A stretch of 64,000 bases of DNA, from positions 2,480,001-2,544,000 of the forward strand of contig NZ_CP071463.1 in assembly GCF_017352095.1 (NCBI RefSeq), written 5' to 3'. The notes under the pieces were generated by a model. It had not been told where the DNA came from. It worked only from the letters and a program-made list of their open reading frames with translations, and did no database searches. This document shows positions 52,069 to 62,200 of the stretch, piece by piece (positions within the stretch are counted from its first letter, which is position 1; the number at the start of each line of letters is the position of its first letter). The DNA is from Natrinema longum (GTDB taxonomy: Archaea > Halobacteriota > Halobacteria > Halobacteriales > Natrialbaceae). A program made the position numbers and the translations under genes.

Positions 52069-52365
52069 TTATTCCGCGCAGCAGGCGTCCTTTTTCGGGG
52101 ACTCGTCGACGCCGCCGTTCCCGTCGGCTGCGACCGGTTCCTCGAGCCGGTAGAGGCTCTGTCGAGCGTCAGCAAAGTAGATGTCCTCGTCGACGATCCC
52201 GATCTCTTCGAGCCGCTCGAGCGCGTATCGTACCGTCCGGGCCGAGAGCATCGATTCTTCGACGATCTGTTTTTGCGTCAGCGGCCCGTCGTACTCGAGG
52301 ACCTTGAAGACGAGTTTCGCACTCGGTGGCAAGTCTTCGATTTCCTCCCCGTCGGTCTCTGCCAT
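52069..52365 (-). CDS. Small winged-helix regulator with C-terminal Cys pair
   Basis: A 98-residue protein. Residues ~10-75 form a winged helix (LPPSAKLVFKVLEYDGPLTQ, then SMLSARTVRYALERLEEIGI, then wing DEDIYFADARQSLYRLE). The tail ends KKDACCAE, with two adjacent cysteines that could respond to redox or metal. The start at 52365 is ~26 nt downstream of a TATAAAA box. Its promoter contains the same 12-base element as bop at nearly the same distance from the ATG. It is therefore either co-regulated with bop or controls both; this is inference. It resembles TrmB/MarR-type small HTH proteins. Confidence 0.8.
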   Translation of the reverse strand: MAETDGEEIEDLPPSAKLVFKVLEYDGPLTQKQIVEESMLSARTVRYALERLEEIGIVDEDIYFADARQSLYRLEEPVAADGNGGVDESPKKDACCAE

Positions 52366-52390
52366 ATTACGATTCGAAACGCCCCAGAAG

Positions 52391-52409
52391 TATAAAAGTT
52401 GAGCCTTAC
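52391..52409 (-). promoter_or_regulatory. Winged-helix gene promoter with bop-type element
   Basis: On the minus strand GTAAGGCTCAAC (52409-52398) is followed directly by TTTTATA (52397-52391), and the ATG lies at 52365. Eleven of twelve bases match the element before bop, and the element starts 33 nt from the ATG compared with 32 nt at bop. Confidence 0.65.
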
Positions 52410-52607
52410 TGGGATCGAGAGTGTGGTAGATTACGATACTGTTACGCCAGTAAAGTGATCGTTGAGATGTCGAGGAACCGAATCTGGGTGTTGTGACCGA
52501 TCCGAAGCAACCGGTCGAACGCACCGAGAGTCAGTCGGACGTATCCATCCGTCTCCGTGAGTTCGATCCGTGGCGGAAAAACCGGCTCTCGTACGGTTCG
52601 GGAGGGA

Positions 52608-54218
52608 CTATCCCTCGCCGATCATCCGGTCTTCGTCGGCCCACTCCTCCTGGCGCAGTTCGTACTTCTGGGTCTTCCCGGTCGCGGTCTTGGGGAGTTC
52701 CGCGACGTATTCGATCCGGCGAACGACCTTGTAACTCGCCAGTTGTTCGCGAGTGAACTCGGTCAGTTCGTCGGCCGACACCGGCGGATCGGTCGGATCG
52801 CCGTTCGACGGCACGACGAAGGCCTTCGGCGTCTCGCCCCACTGCTCGCTCGGGGCCGGAATCACTGCCGCATCCGCCACCGCCTCGTGGTCGAACAAGG
52901 TGTCCTCGAGTTCGATGCTCGAGATGTTCTCCCCGCCAGAAATGATGATGTCTTTCTTGCGGTCCCGGATCGCGATCATGCCGTTCTCGTCGACGGTCGC
53001 GAGATCGCCGGTGTGGTAATAGCCCTCGACGCGATCGTTGAACGCCTCTTCGGTCGCTTCGGGCTTGTTCCAGTAGCGATCCATGATCTGGTTGCCACGG
53101 ACGACGACTTCGCCCAGCGTCGCATCGTCGCGTGGAACGTCCTCGCCGTCCTCGTCGACGACGCGGACGTCGGTGCCGAGGACGCCCATCCCTTGGCGCT
53201 TCTTGATCTCGAAGCGGTTGTCGTCGGTCATGAGCCGCTTCGCGTCGGAGATCGTGATCAGCGGACCCGTTTCCGTCGCCCCGTAGAGGTGTTTCAGATA
53301 CCAGCCGAACCGATCCTCGACGGCCCGGATGGTCGCCTCCGGCGGCGCGCTGCCGGCGGTCGTCACGCGAACTTGCTTCTCGCCCATCATCGCGGGCTCG
53401 CCCTCGTCCTCGTAGTAGTCGATCAGTTGATTGAGCACTGCCGGAGCCGCACAGAGGAACGACACGTCCTCCTCGCGGATCGACGAGACGACCTCGTCGG
53501 CGTTGACCCCGCGCGTGCAGACGTGAGTCGCCCCCATCCCGGTCACTGCGTAGATGTGTCCCCAGCCGTTGACGTGGAACATCGGCAGCGTCCACAGGTA
53601 GGTGTCGTCGTCGGTGATCTCGTGGTAGATCGACATCAGGTACGCATGGAGCGTCTCGGTCCGATGCGTACGACAGACCCCTTTCGGATCGCCCGTCGTC
53701 CCCGAAGTGTAGTTGATCGTGATGATCTCGTCCTCGCTCATCTCGGGGCGGTCGAACTCAGTGCCGGCAGCCGAAACGAGTGCATCGAACTCCTCCCACT
53801 CGCCCTCGACAGCGTCGGCATCGTTCGTTACGAACGTCTCCGTCGGCACGTCGTCGCGGATCGCTTCGATCTTCGCTGCGTACTCGTAGTCGGCGAAAAC
53901 CACGTCGACGCCCGCGTCCGACAGGATGTACTCGTAGTCGTCCGGTTCGAGTCGGTAGTTCAACGGCGTGTGGACCGCCCCGAGTTGCATCGCGCCAAAC
54001 GCCGCCTCGAGGTGGTAGTGCGTGTTCGGATCGAGAACGGCGACCCGATCGCCCTTCTCGATCCCACGCTCCTGTAGCGCCGCTGCGAAGCGGTCGACCC
54101 GGTCGCCGAACTCCGCGTAGGTGAACCGGTCGCCGTCGGTCCCCACGATCGCTTCCTCGTCCCCGTAATGAGCCCGTGCCTGCTCGAGGAAATCCGTGAC
54201 AATGAGTGGCGTCTCCAT
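52608..54218 (-). CDS. Acyl-CoA synthetase (AMP-forming)
   Basis: A 536-residue adenylate-forming enzyme. The AMP-binding P-loop is INYTSGTTGDPKGVCRTH, the aromatic/adenine region GATETGPLITI, the hinge YYHTGDLATVDENGMIAIRDRKKDI in part, and the catalytic Lys near the end in LPKTATGKTQKYELR. It activates a fatty or other carboxylic acid with ATP and CoA. The best family fit is medium/long-chain acyl-CoA synthetase. A TATA-like CCTATAC lies about 25-30 nt before the ATG. Confidence 0.93.
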   Translation of the reverse strand: METPLIVTDFLEQARAHYGDEEAIVGTDGDRFTYAEFGDRVDRFAAALQERGIEKGDRVAVLDPNTHYHLEAAFGAMQLGAVHTPLNYRLEPDDYEYILSDAGVDVVFADYEYAAKIEAIRDDVPTETFVTNDADAVEGEWEEFDALVSAAGTEFDRPEMSEDEIITINYTSGTTGDPKGVCRTHRTETLHAYLMSIYHEITDDDTYLWTLPMFHVNGWGHIYAVTGMGATHVCTRGVNADEVVSSIREEDVSFLCAAPAVLNQLIDYYEDEGEPAMMGEKQVRVTTAGSAPPEATIRAVEDRFGWYLKHLYGATETGPLITISDAKRLMTDDNRFEIKKRQGMGVLGTDVRVVDEDGEDVPRDDATLGEVVVRGNQIMDRYWNKPEATEEAFNDRVEGYYHTGDLATVDENGMIAIRDRKKDIIISGGENISSIELEDTLFDHEAVADAAVIPAPSEQWGETPKAFVVPSNGDPTDPPVSADELTEFTREQLASYKVVRRIEYVAELPKTATGKTQKYELRQEEWADEDRMIGEG

Positions 54219-54368
54219 ACACCGAAATTTTTGCAGATCGATCGTATAGGGATTTCGTTTATGATCAATCAGGCAAGAAGCGTGTTTGAAATATTATAAT
54301 TAATACTGTCTAATTTCGCAGACACGGATGCCCCACGAGCAGTGGTGACGTCATCGAGATCCCACCCG

Positions 54369-55553
54369 CTACAGCTGTTCCCAGACTTCCTCGTCGTCTT
54401 CGAAGCCGTCGGGATCGTCGGCGTCCGCGAATTCGTCGATTCCGTCGAGTTCGGAGACATCACCGGTCGGGAGTTCTCCGTCGGCGTCGACGACGGCCGA
54501 CTGGTCCTGGAGGTCCATCTCCGGCCACGCGGTCTCCTCCCAGAGGCCGCGGTCGCTGTAGTAGTAGACGACCCCGTCGCTGACGACCGCGAACAGCCCC
54601 CGCTGGTGGTCGTGGACGACGCGCTCGTTGGTATCGATGGCGACGTCGACGACGTCCTCGAGCGTATCCAGCGAGACGTGATAGTCGCCGATCCACATCG
54701 GGATCGATCCCCGCGAGATCCACTCGGCGTAGCGCTGTTCGTGCACTGCACGTCGCGCGGCTTCGATATCGGTTGGCGACCGGCGAGCGACGATCGCCCC
54801 AGCGACCAACGAGAGCGTCCCGAGCACCGATAGCCCGCCGATCAGCGCCGGACTGCGGGACTCGGTCGTCCGGATCGTGCCGCTCCGATGGCTGTGGGAC
54901 GCGGAGTCCGAGAGGGATTCTTCCAGCCAATAGGCGTCCTCGGTAATCGCTACCGGCGTCGTGGTCGTCAGCGTCCCCTGGTGGCGTCCCGTGTCGTACT
55001 CGACACGGAGTTCCAACGTCAGTTCGACCGTCCCGACGCCGCTGACCTCCCGCTGGAGCTGGCGCTGTCGCTGCCGGTAGGACTCGATATCGAGCGTCGT
55101 CTCCGACGTTGCGACCCCGTTTTCGACCGACGGCGACTCACGGAGCAGTTGGTGGCTCTCGTTCCAGAACACCGCCCCATCGCGAACCGCATCGAAACGC
55201 AGGGTGAGTTCGTGGGTGACGTTCGCATCCTCGATCGCGGCCCCACCAGTTTCGTTTCGCAGCGTCGTCTCGGGCTCGACCGTCAGTTCCGGCGTCGTGT
55301 TCAAGAAGTAGACCGAGCTGTCGGTGAGTTCGTCACCGTCGGACCAGAGCGGTCCATCCTGGACGACGATCGCGCTGGTTTGTCCCTCGGTCGAGACGCG
55401 TTCCTCGTCGAACTGGGGGGTCGTCGTCGTTTCCGGGTTCGCGACGGCCCAGCCGGTCGCTCCGATCGCCAGGATGCCGACGACGACCAACGCGATCGCG
55501 ATCGCCCGTCCCTGTTTGGCGAGTAGCAACTCGAGGCGGGGATTATCGATCAT
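54369..55553 (-). CDS. DUF5305 family membrane protein
   Basis: A 394-residue protein. An N-terminal helix (~15-40) and a second helix (~232-255) bracket an extracellular beta-rich domain (~45-225, e.g. VTHELTLRFDAVRDGAVFWN). The C-terminal ~135 residues are cytoplasmic (YAEWISRGSIPMWIGDYHV, then an acidic tail). The family is repeatedly found beside SipW-type signal peptidases in haloarchaea. It is downstream of the sipW gene on the same strand (141-base gap). Role unknown; assembly or anchoring of SipW substrates is a reasonable guess. Confidence 0.8.
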   Translation of the reverse strand: MIDNPRLELLLAKQGRAIAIALVVVGILAIGATGWAVANPETTTTPQFDEERVSTEGQTSAIVVQDGPLWSDGDELTDSSVYFLNTTPELTVEPETTLRNETGGAAIEDANVTHELTLRFDAVRDGAVFWNESHQLLRESPSVENGVATSETTLDIESYRQRQRQLQREVSGVGTVELTLELRVEYDTGRHQGTLTTTTPVAITEDAYWLEESLSDSASHSHRSGTIRTTESRSPALIGGLSVLGTLSLVAGAIVARRSPTDIEAARRAVHEQRYAEWISRGSIPMWIGDYHVSLDTLEDVVDVAIDTNERVVHDHQRGLFAVVSDGVVYYYSDRGLWEETAWPEMDLQDQSAVVDADGELPTGDVSELDGIDEFADADDPDGFEDDEEVWEQL

Positions 55554-55694
55554 CCGTGTTCATCCCCCACGGGAAACCTCCCGACCGACCACACCGGTTA
55601 GCCAACCCGTTCGCTTCCGAACTGGTCGGTCGTTGGGACAGTTCATGTCTCAGTGGAAGAAATCGACCGTGATAAGGGTAGTGGCCCCGGCCGG

Positions 55695-56873
55695 CTATTC
55701 CCGGTCCCGGAGCCACTTTCGAAGCTTTCGCTCGAGTCTGGTCGACAGCGGGACGTGACCGCCCGCGGACCGAAACCGAATGTCGCCACTGCCAAACACC
55801 AGGAGGACGATCATGACCGAAACGGCGACGATAACGCCGTTTACCGCCGCGATGGCAGCAAGCGGGTGGACTCCGTGAAGCCAGATCAGGACGGCGGGTG
55901 GCAACACGGCTAGATAGCGATACTCACCGAGGTGACGTGTGTACTGGCCGGTCCGATCAGGGGCGGACAGCGACACCGTCGTTTCTCCACTCCCCCGAAT
56001 ACCGATCGTCTGGTGTGTTGGATCGGCGCTGATCCGACCGCTTTGGGGCTCGTGGACGACGACGACGGGAAGATAGCCGGCGTTGTCGACGGTCCGGGTA
56101 AGCTCCGCGGTTTCGCCGGGTGCGACGATCTGTGGGTTCTCGTCGGGTGACTCGCTGCTCACGAGCTCGTACTCGGTCGTCCCCGACGGGACGACCATCG
56201 CCGCGGTTGCGAACGTGACGAACACGAGCAAGACGAGTCCCAGCGCGGTCCAGAACGCGATCACGTTCTCGCGCGACCGCGAGCGCCGCGTCTCGCGCCG
56301 GTCCGGACCGAGCCGATCGAAGACGGTCCCAAAGCCGAGCAAGGCGACCCCGATCGCGACCATGAGGGCACCAAGTCCGTTCGTCGACATCGTCGCCAGT
56401 CCGAACACCGACGCGACCGTGCCGGCGACCGATGCCGCGACTCCCTGGACACCCATGACGACGGTCCCCAGATACGGGATCGTTACCACGTCTCCGTTCA
56501 CCTGCAAGACTTCGGCGACGACCTGGCCCTCGGTGACGTGGGGTTCGTCGCCGTCCTGATCGGTAAACGGGTTGGCGTCACCTTTCGTCACGTACCCTTC
56601 ATCGGTCTCACCGACGACGCGGTGGGTCGTCAGCCCGCCGTCGTGGAGTTCTCGTGCCTGATAGACGACGACGTCTCCCTCCTCGACGTCGCCGGCAACG
56701 AGACTGGGAATCGCGACGAAGCCGTCGCCGGCGTCCATCGTCGGCTCCATACTGCCGGTCGCGACGTACCCCAGCAGGATGGGCTGCCCGAGCAACTGAC
56801 CGACCACTAACAGGAGGACGGCCAGGACGAGTACGAGTCCGAGGCCCCGCTGTACGAGCGTACCAGCAGCCAT
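55695..56873 (-). CDS. SipW-type signal peptidase I with extra C-terminal domain
   Basis: A 392-residue protein. Residues ~8-30 are a membrane anchor; the catalytic Ser41 lies in TGSMEPTMDAGD, and the archaeal/ER-type His84 in LTTHRVVGE, with Asp99 in TKGDAN. This Ser-His-Asp set distinguishes it from bacterial Ser-Lys enzymes. The peptidase ends near residue 150. More helices (~165-190, ~205-230) follow, then an extracellular beta domain and two C-terminal helices, a longer architecture than typical. It would process the DUF1102-like proteins encoded nearby. A TATAC-type box lies ~65 nt upstream of the start. Confidence 0.9.
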   Translation of the reverse strand: MAAGTLVQRGLGLVLVLAVLLLVVGQLLGQPILLGYVATGSMEPTMDAGDGFVAIPSLVAGDVEEGDVVVYQARELHDGGLTTHRVVGETDEGYVTKGDANPFTDQDGDEPHVTEGQVVAEVLQVNGDVVTIPYLGTVVMGVQGVAASVAGTVASVFGLATMSTNGLGALMVAIGVALLGFGTVFDRLGPDRRETRRSRSRENVIAFWTALGLVLLVFVTFATAAMVVPSGTTEYELVSSESPDENPQIVAPGETAELTRTVDNAGYLPVVVVHEPQSGRISADPTHQTIGIRGSGETTVSLSAPDRTGQYTRHLGEYRYLAVLPPAVLIWLHGVHPLAAIAAVNGVIVAVSVMIVLLVFGSGDIRFRSAGGHVPLSTRLERKLRKWLRDRE

Positions 56874-57023
56874 CAGTCACTACCAGAGAGTGTCATGGTT
56901 CGGTGACGATTCGAGTAGGATACGTTATCCGTCCAGTAGTATAAATGTCGCGAGAGTCGGGAGTCGAGTGGTCTCATACGATGACGGTTTGATCGGGGCG
57001 CGGTGACACCATCGGGTCAGCGA

Positions 57024-58181
57024 CTACAGGAACGCCCACCGGCGGTTGGCGGCGATCGCTAGGAACAACAGCCCCGCCGTCGCGGGGGGTGCAAGCGCCG
57101 CTGCGGTTTCCGGCGAGAGCTCGCGATCTCGAATCGAGAACGCAGCCCGCTCGACGGTTACCGGACCCGCGGTCTCGCCACTGACGGCAGTCTCGTACGT
57201 CCCCGATTCGTCGAACTGCCGCTCGAAGGACACGGTTCGGTTCTCGTTCGCCGGGACCGAAACGGCCCGGGTGTCGACGACGATTCCGTCGATTGCCAAC
57301 TCGAGCGTCCGCGTCACCCGCTCGTTCGTGGGGTTGCTGACAGTCGCCTCGATCGTCGTCGACTCACCGACCGTAATGTCGGGGTCGACGACGGTGGCGT
57401 CGACGACCTCGACCGGCGGCCCCTCGACAGTTACCGACGCGCTTCCAGCACCCTGGATGCCGATATCGTACGCCCCGGTCCACTCCATCGGTCGCTCGAA
57501 CGAGACGGTTCCGGTCTCGCCGGGCGCGATCGTGATCGTCCGCTGGTCGACGACCGTCCCGTCGACGGTCAGACTCGTCGTCATCGATTCGGCGGCGTCG
57601 CCGACGTTCCGATACGTCGCCGTCGCGGTTACCGTCTCTCCGGCCGAAACTGTCGTCGGTGAGACGTTGAAACTCGAGGGCTCGATGGACGCTGCTGTCG
57701 AGGAACCCGATCCGCCTGAGCCACCTGCGGACTGCCCCGATTCGGTTTCGTTGTCCGCGTACTCCACCGTGACCGTGAACGTCTCGGTCCCCGGTTGTGC
57801 GACGTGGGTATCGACCGCGACGCCGATACTCGCGGTGTCTCCGGCCGCGGGCTCGAGGGGACTCGATTCGGAGACCGTTGCTGTCGGTTGGTCTCCCCGG
57901 TAGAACGTGAGTCCGGGCACGTCGTGGTCGATCCAGACCCGTTCGACGGCATCGTCGGTGACGGTGATCGAGAACGCATCGTCCGCACGTGTGACTGCCT
58001 CGTCGTTGAGCTGTTTCAAATCGAGTTCGAGTTCGTTGTCGGCAGTGGCGTACTTGCTCGTCGACTCCAACGAGACGCCGTCACTTGCGTGATCGCCATC
58101 CATCGTGGCTGCACCGGTTGCCATCGTTAAAGAAACTACGAATAAAATCGAAATGATAGATATGGTTTTCGGAGATGGCAT
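57024..58181 (-). CDS. Secreted CARDB-repeat protein with C-terminal anchor
   Basis: A 385-residue surface protein. A signal peptide covers ~1-26. Residues ~30-150 form a beta domain of the DUF1102-neighbourhood type (ELELDLKQLNDEAV, VERVWIDHDVPGLTFY). A Gly/Ser linker (~152-165) leads to two CARDB-like domains (~170-255 and ~258-345; TVSAGETVTATATYRNVG and TVGESTTIEATVSNPTNE). A membrane helix at ~365-380 with a short basic end anchors it. It is transcribed between the DUF1102 gene and sipW on the same strand. Confidence 0.78.
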   Translation of the reverse strand: MPSPKTISIISILFVVSLTMATGAATMDGDHASDGVSLESTSKYATADNELELDLKQLNDEAVTRADDAFSITVTDDAVERVWIDHDVPGLTFYRGDQPTATVSESSPLEPAAGDTASIGVAVDTHVAQPGTETFTVTVEYADNETESGQSAGGSGGSGSSTAASIEPSSFNVSPTTVSAGETVTATATYRNVGDAAESMTTSLTVDGTVVDQRTITIAPGETGTVSFERPMEWTGAYDIGIQGAGSASVTVEGPPVEVVDATVVDPDITVGESTTIEATVSNPTNERVTRTLELAIDGIVVDTRAVSVPANENRTVSFERQFDESGTYETAVSGETAGPVTVERAAFSIRDRELSPETAAALAPPATAGLLFLAIAANRRWAFL

Positions 58182-58241
58182 TTGGTGCGATAGAGCGCTC
58201 CCACCTCAATGGGCAGTGGTTATTGAATCAGTACCGTTCGC

Positions 58242-58826
58242 TTATGCGGTTGTATCGGCAGTAATCGTGATTTCGCTCGCAATATTCTCACCCGAAGTCC
58301 AGTCGCCCTGATCGACTCCGGTCAAATCAACAACAACTGCTACGTCGAGGGAGTTCCCAGCTGCAAGAGAAATACTGGTTCCGGACGTGAGATCTACAGT
58401 AGTACTACTGTTCGTATTTTCGGCATAGAGGTGCAGGTAGCTAGGATTATCACCAGTAACGCTCACGCTAATATCTGCCGGTGAATCACCGTTGTTCGTA
58501 ATGGTGAACGCAGCCGTTGAAACGCCGCCACTGTCACCCGCGCCGATAGACGTCGTTGCGTTATAATTGACGCCGCCAGACCCGCTCGTTTGACCGAAAT
58601 CGGACCCCAGATCTATCTCGAGCGTTCCATTCTCAGCCGATACCGCACCTGTATTGATACTGGTGCCTGGTTCTAACCCGATGAACGCGTTCGCGTCACC
58701 TGCTGTCGTAACCTCGACTGTCCGATTCGCCTCGACGGTTGAAAATGCACCCGTTCCGAGTGCAGCCCCGCCACTTGCGACAATCGCTCCCAGTCCAACT
58801 AACACGTTGCGTCGATTCATTCTCAT
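58242..58826 (-). CDS. DUF1102 protein, SipW-type substrate (TasA-like)
   Basis: A 194-residue secreted protein. The N-terminus has a basic start (MNRRN), a hydrophobic stretch and then GTGAFSTVEANRTVEVTT, the SipW-type signature seen in TasA/camelysin-like proteins. The mature part is a Thr/Ser/Asn-rich beta-sandwich with SLAAGNSLDVAVVVDL and a C-terminal ASEITITAD strand. Codon use is visibly less GC-rich at third positions than in neighbouring genes, which could mean high expression needs or recent acquisition. An ATG at 58820 is an alternative start. It begins the minus-strand series leading to sipW. Confidence 0.85.
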   Translation of the reverse strand: MRMNRRNVLVGLGAIVASGGAALGTGAFSTVEANRTVEVTTAGDANAFIGLEPGTSINTGAVSAENGTLEIDLGSDFGQTSGSGGVNYNATTSIGAGDSGGVSTAAFTITNNGDSPADISVSVTGDNPSYLHLYAENTNSSTTVDLTSGTSISLAAGNSLDVAVVVDLTGVDQGDWTSGENIASEITITADTTA

Positions 58827-59267
58827 GGTTATGGTATGCGTACCGCGCCCAACACCACCGCGGGTGCCAGAACGCAGTTCCTACTCTCACCCACAGACGC
58901 TACCCCCTTTGTATTGAGTGACCAGAACGGGCGAAAGACCGGCCATACGATCGTTCAAGGCCGTCCTGAACGCAGCCACCTGCTACTCGAAGGGCGCAAG
59001 TACCGCCTGAAACAGCACAATCAGTCCCGAATGTGGCGTGGCTAGTCATCGCTCTCGAGGCCCCACGCTCACACTCGGAAGCGTTCGCTTCGCTCGAGTC
59101 TACCGGGAACACGACCCAGAACCGTTCATTTCGGACGTTCGACGACTGATTGATGCCGTCCGACCTCGATCAGGACGTACTTGTAACCCGCTCTCGGGCT
59201 TACGATATGCCAACGACGATGCGTATTTTTATAGTAGAAGGGGCGTAACTGAGTAAGAGACTCAGAA
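58827..59267. other. Divergent intergenic region between surface-protein genes
   Basis: No convincing gene is seen in these 441 bases; short frames on either strand lack recognisable motifs. An imperfect hairpin (GTAACCCG/CGGGCTTAC) lies near 59177. The right end holds the promoter of the 1032-residue protein. Confidence 0.55.
59225..59265 (+). promoter_or_regulatory. Promoter and inverted repeat of the large surface-protein gene
   Basis: A TATA-like TATTTTTATAG (59224-59234) lies ~35 nt before the ATG at 59268. CTGAGT and ACTCAG (59249-59265, 5-nt spacer) form an inverted repeat near the likely transcription start. Confidence 0.45.
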
Positions 59268-62200
59268 ATGGTGGGAGAAAGAAACCCGGATGGTTCCCAG
59301 CGGGTGGGCTCAGGGAACCGTGGCTCGAGTCCGCTTATCGGAATCGTACTGCTGTTTGCGCTCGTGATCATGGGTGCGATGCTCGTCTTCGTCGCCGGCT
59401 CGGCGATGTTCGATGCGATCCAATCGGAAGCTAACAACGAACAGACCCAGCAGTTCGTCAGGGAAACCGATCACAGAATAACGACCGTCGCAACGACGGG
59501 AACGGATCAGCCGCTGCCGATCGACGAGATGCGGGGGAACGAACCGACGATTACGGACGACGGGAATATTACTGTCACGTGGTATAATGCCTCGAGCGGG
59601 AGTCGTAGTTGTGCCCCCGTCGAGGGCGAACTCCGCGCACTCGAGTTCGAACTCGACGATCGGACGATCGCCCATCAGGGTGGTGGCATCTGGGAGCAAA
59701 CCGATCGGGGTGTCAGCACCGTCTCGGAGCCCGAAATCGGCTACGACGGCGATTCGTTACAGCTCCAGATCCTGGAACTCGAGGAGGGTGATTTCGGAGC
59801 GAGCGACACGGTTGCGAAAGCGAATCACAGCCGGTCGTCGGAGCTAACCGAGACGATCGACACTCGTGCCAGAGCCTGCAGTGACGCGACCTCGATCGAG
59901 TTCAGCATCGAAAACAGTACGTACCACGAGGGATGGGCGGCGTATCTCGAGGACGCAGTCGGTGCGGATGAGTACAGCGAGGTGTCCGTAACCCACAAGC
60001 CAGCCACCGAAGACGTCGAAGTGCAAATCGAGAACGTCAGGACGCCGGTCGATAGCGCATCACTGCTGGTGGAGTCCGACAACGGACTCAAACACACGAG
60101 TGGGAACACTCAGCCGGTCGAATTCGGAGACAAGTTGCACTTCCAGGCGACGCTGAACAACACCGGAAGTGAAAGGGTTTCGGCACCAACGATGCGCGTC
60201 GCGGTCGATGGTGGGACAGTCGTCTCGGACAACAGTGCCAGTGGCGGCAGTGGGGCTGTTCCCGGCAACAAAGAGAAAGAGAGGTCGGTCAAAATCGATT
60301 CGAAGGACTACGAGGATGACCTCTCGCCCGGTGAGACGTACCACTACACGATCCAAACACTCGATGAGTCCGGTGATATCGACGATACGCTCGATGATCC
60401 TGGGGAGTTCTACCTCGGTGAATCAGGGTCGAACTTCACTGTCAACGACATCGAAACGACGCCAGCCGACGGCGACAACGCGACTATTAGCGCCGAGATC
60501 ACGAACATCGGCGTCGACGAAGGCGACCGGACCGTGACCATCGACTTCGATGAGTACAACGTCTCTGCAAGCGAGGAGTTGACCCTCGACTACGGGGCGA
60601 CCGGGACGGTCAACTGGACGGTCAACAAAACTGCACTGCCCTACGAGCCAAACGAGTTCGAAGTCGGGACCGGTGACGACACTGCAACCGGGACCATCGT
60701 TGGTGAAGCCACCGGAGAGGCAAAAAACGCGTTCACCGTCGTTGAGGACAACGGCGTCGGGGACGATCAGATCGTCACCGACGAGGAACCGTTCACCGTC
60801 GAAGCCGTCGTCGAAAACACGTACGCCGACGAGCAGTCACGAGACGTCGCGTTGACGATTCCGAACGCCGACGTCACCATGTCCGAGCCGACGACGCTCG
60901 AGAGCGGCGAAAGAGAGACGGTCTCGTTTACCGTCGATCCGACCGAGCACGATCTCGAGGCCGGGACGGTCTACGAGTACAACGTCACGGCCGGCGAGGA
61001 AGGCTTGAGCGAGCCGGGATCGTTCTACGTCGGCAAGCCGGGGACGAACTTCGAGCTGTCGAACGAGAACGTCACGGTCGATGAGAACGTCACCGTCACG
61101 GCCGATCTGGAAAACACCGGCGTCGAGTCCGGCTCACAGACCGTCACGCTCGATCTCGAATATCTCGACGAGATGCCGGCCGAGCTCGAGGACGAAAGTC
61201 CGTACGGACGGATCTTCGAAGGAGCAGTCAACCGGTCGTTCGGCGAGTCGGACACCATCGAGATGGGTTTCAATGGGACCAAACTCCTCGATGGAGAGTA
61301 CCAGGCAACGATTCAGACTGAGGACGGAGTTAAAACGACGAACTTCACCGTTGATGCTGGGATCGATCCCGGCCGGGTCGGTCTGGGTGAGGTCGACGAC
61401 GCGAACGTGAGCGTCGATGTCGTTGGCTCACAGGTCTCCGGTAACACCAGACGCGGGAATCCCTGGTACGGTTACGAGTACGTTCATATACTCTCACCGA
61501 TGACCCTCGACGTGGTCGCGAACGGCGGGACGGAACACTCCTTCGAAAACCCCAGCGGCGGCGATAACATCAATACCGGGCCGACGTGGCAGGACAAGAC
61601 TGGTGACAGTTACACGTACAACTTCACGGTCGAGAGCGAGACGGAACTCACCCTCCGAAATACCAGATACAGGTCGTGCGACGACCGAAGCACGGACCCC
61701 GACGAGTTACCACACTACTCGGATCCCGAGGACCGATCGCTCGAATGGTGTAACAACGTCCCGACGACCTCCGTATTCGGTCCGATCGACGCATCACAGG
61801 GTCAGAACCTGCAGAACGTCCGCGTTCGAAGCGCGGAGAACAATACGATTCCGGCGCTTCCTGCGGGCGCGGACCAACAGATCAGTGCCACCGAGGTCCT
61901 CGAGGAGCGAGGCCTGGTGAAAAACGAGGACGAACTCGATCTCGGACCTGGCGAGTTCGTGTTCCTCTTCGAAAACACGGCCAACTGCGGGCGAGGGTGT
62001 GACGACGATGACATCGACGCGCTCTGGGACGACGCAGTCGAAGCCTACAACGAAAACCCCGATGCAACCAACGACCCGGACTTCAACGATCTGATCGTGT
62101 ACGTGCAGGTCGAACGTGCGGGTGTCGATCCCGGAACGCCCAGTATCACGATCATGCCCGGTGGCGGCGACTCGACCGATGTCGACACTGGTGACGGTAG

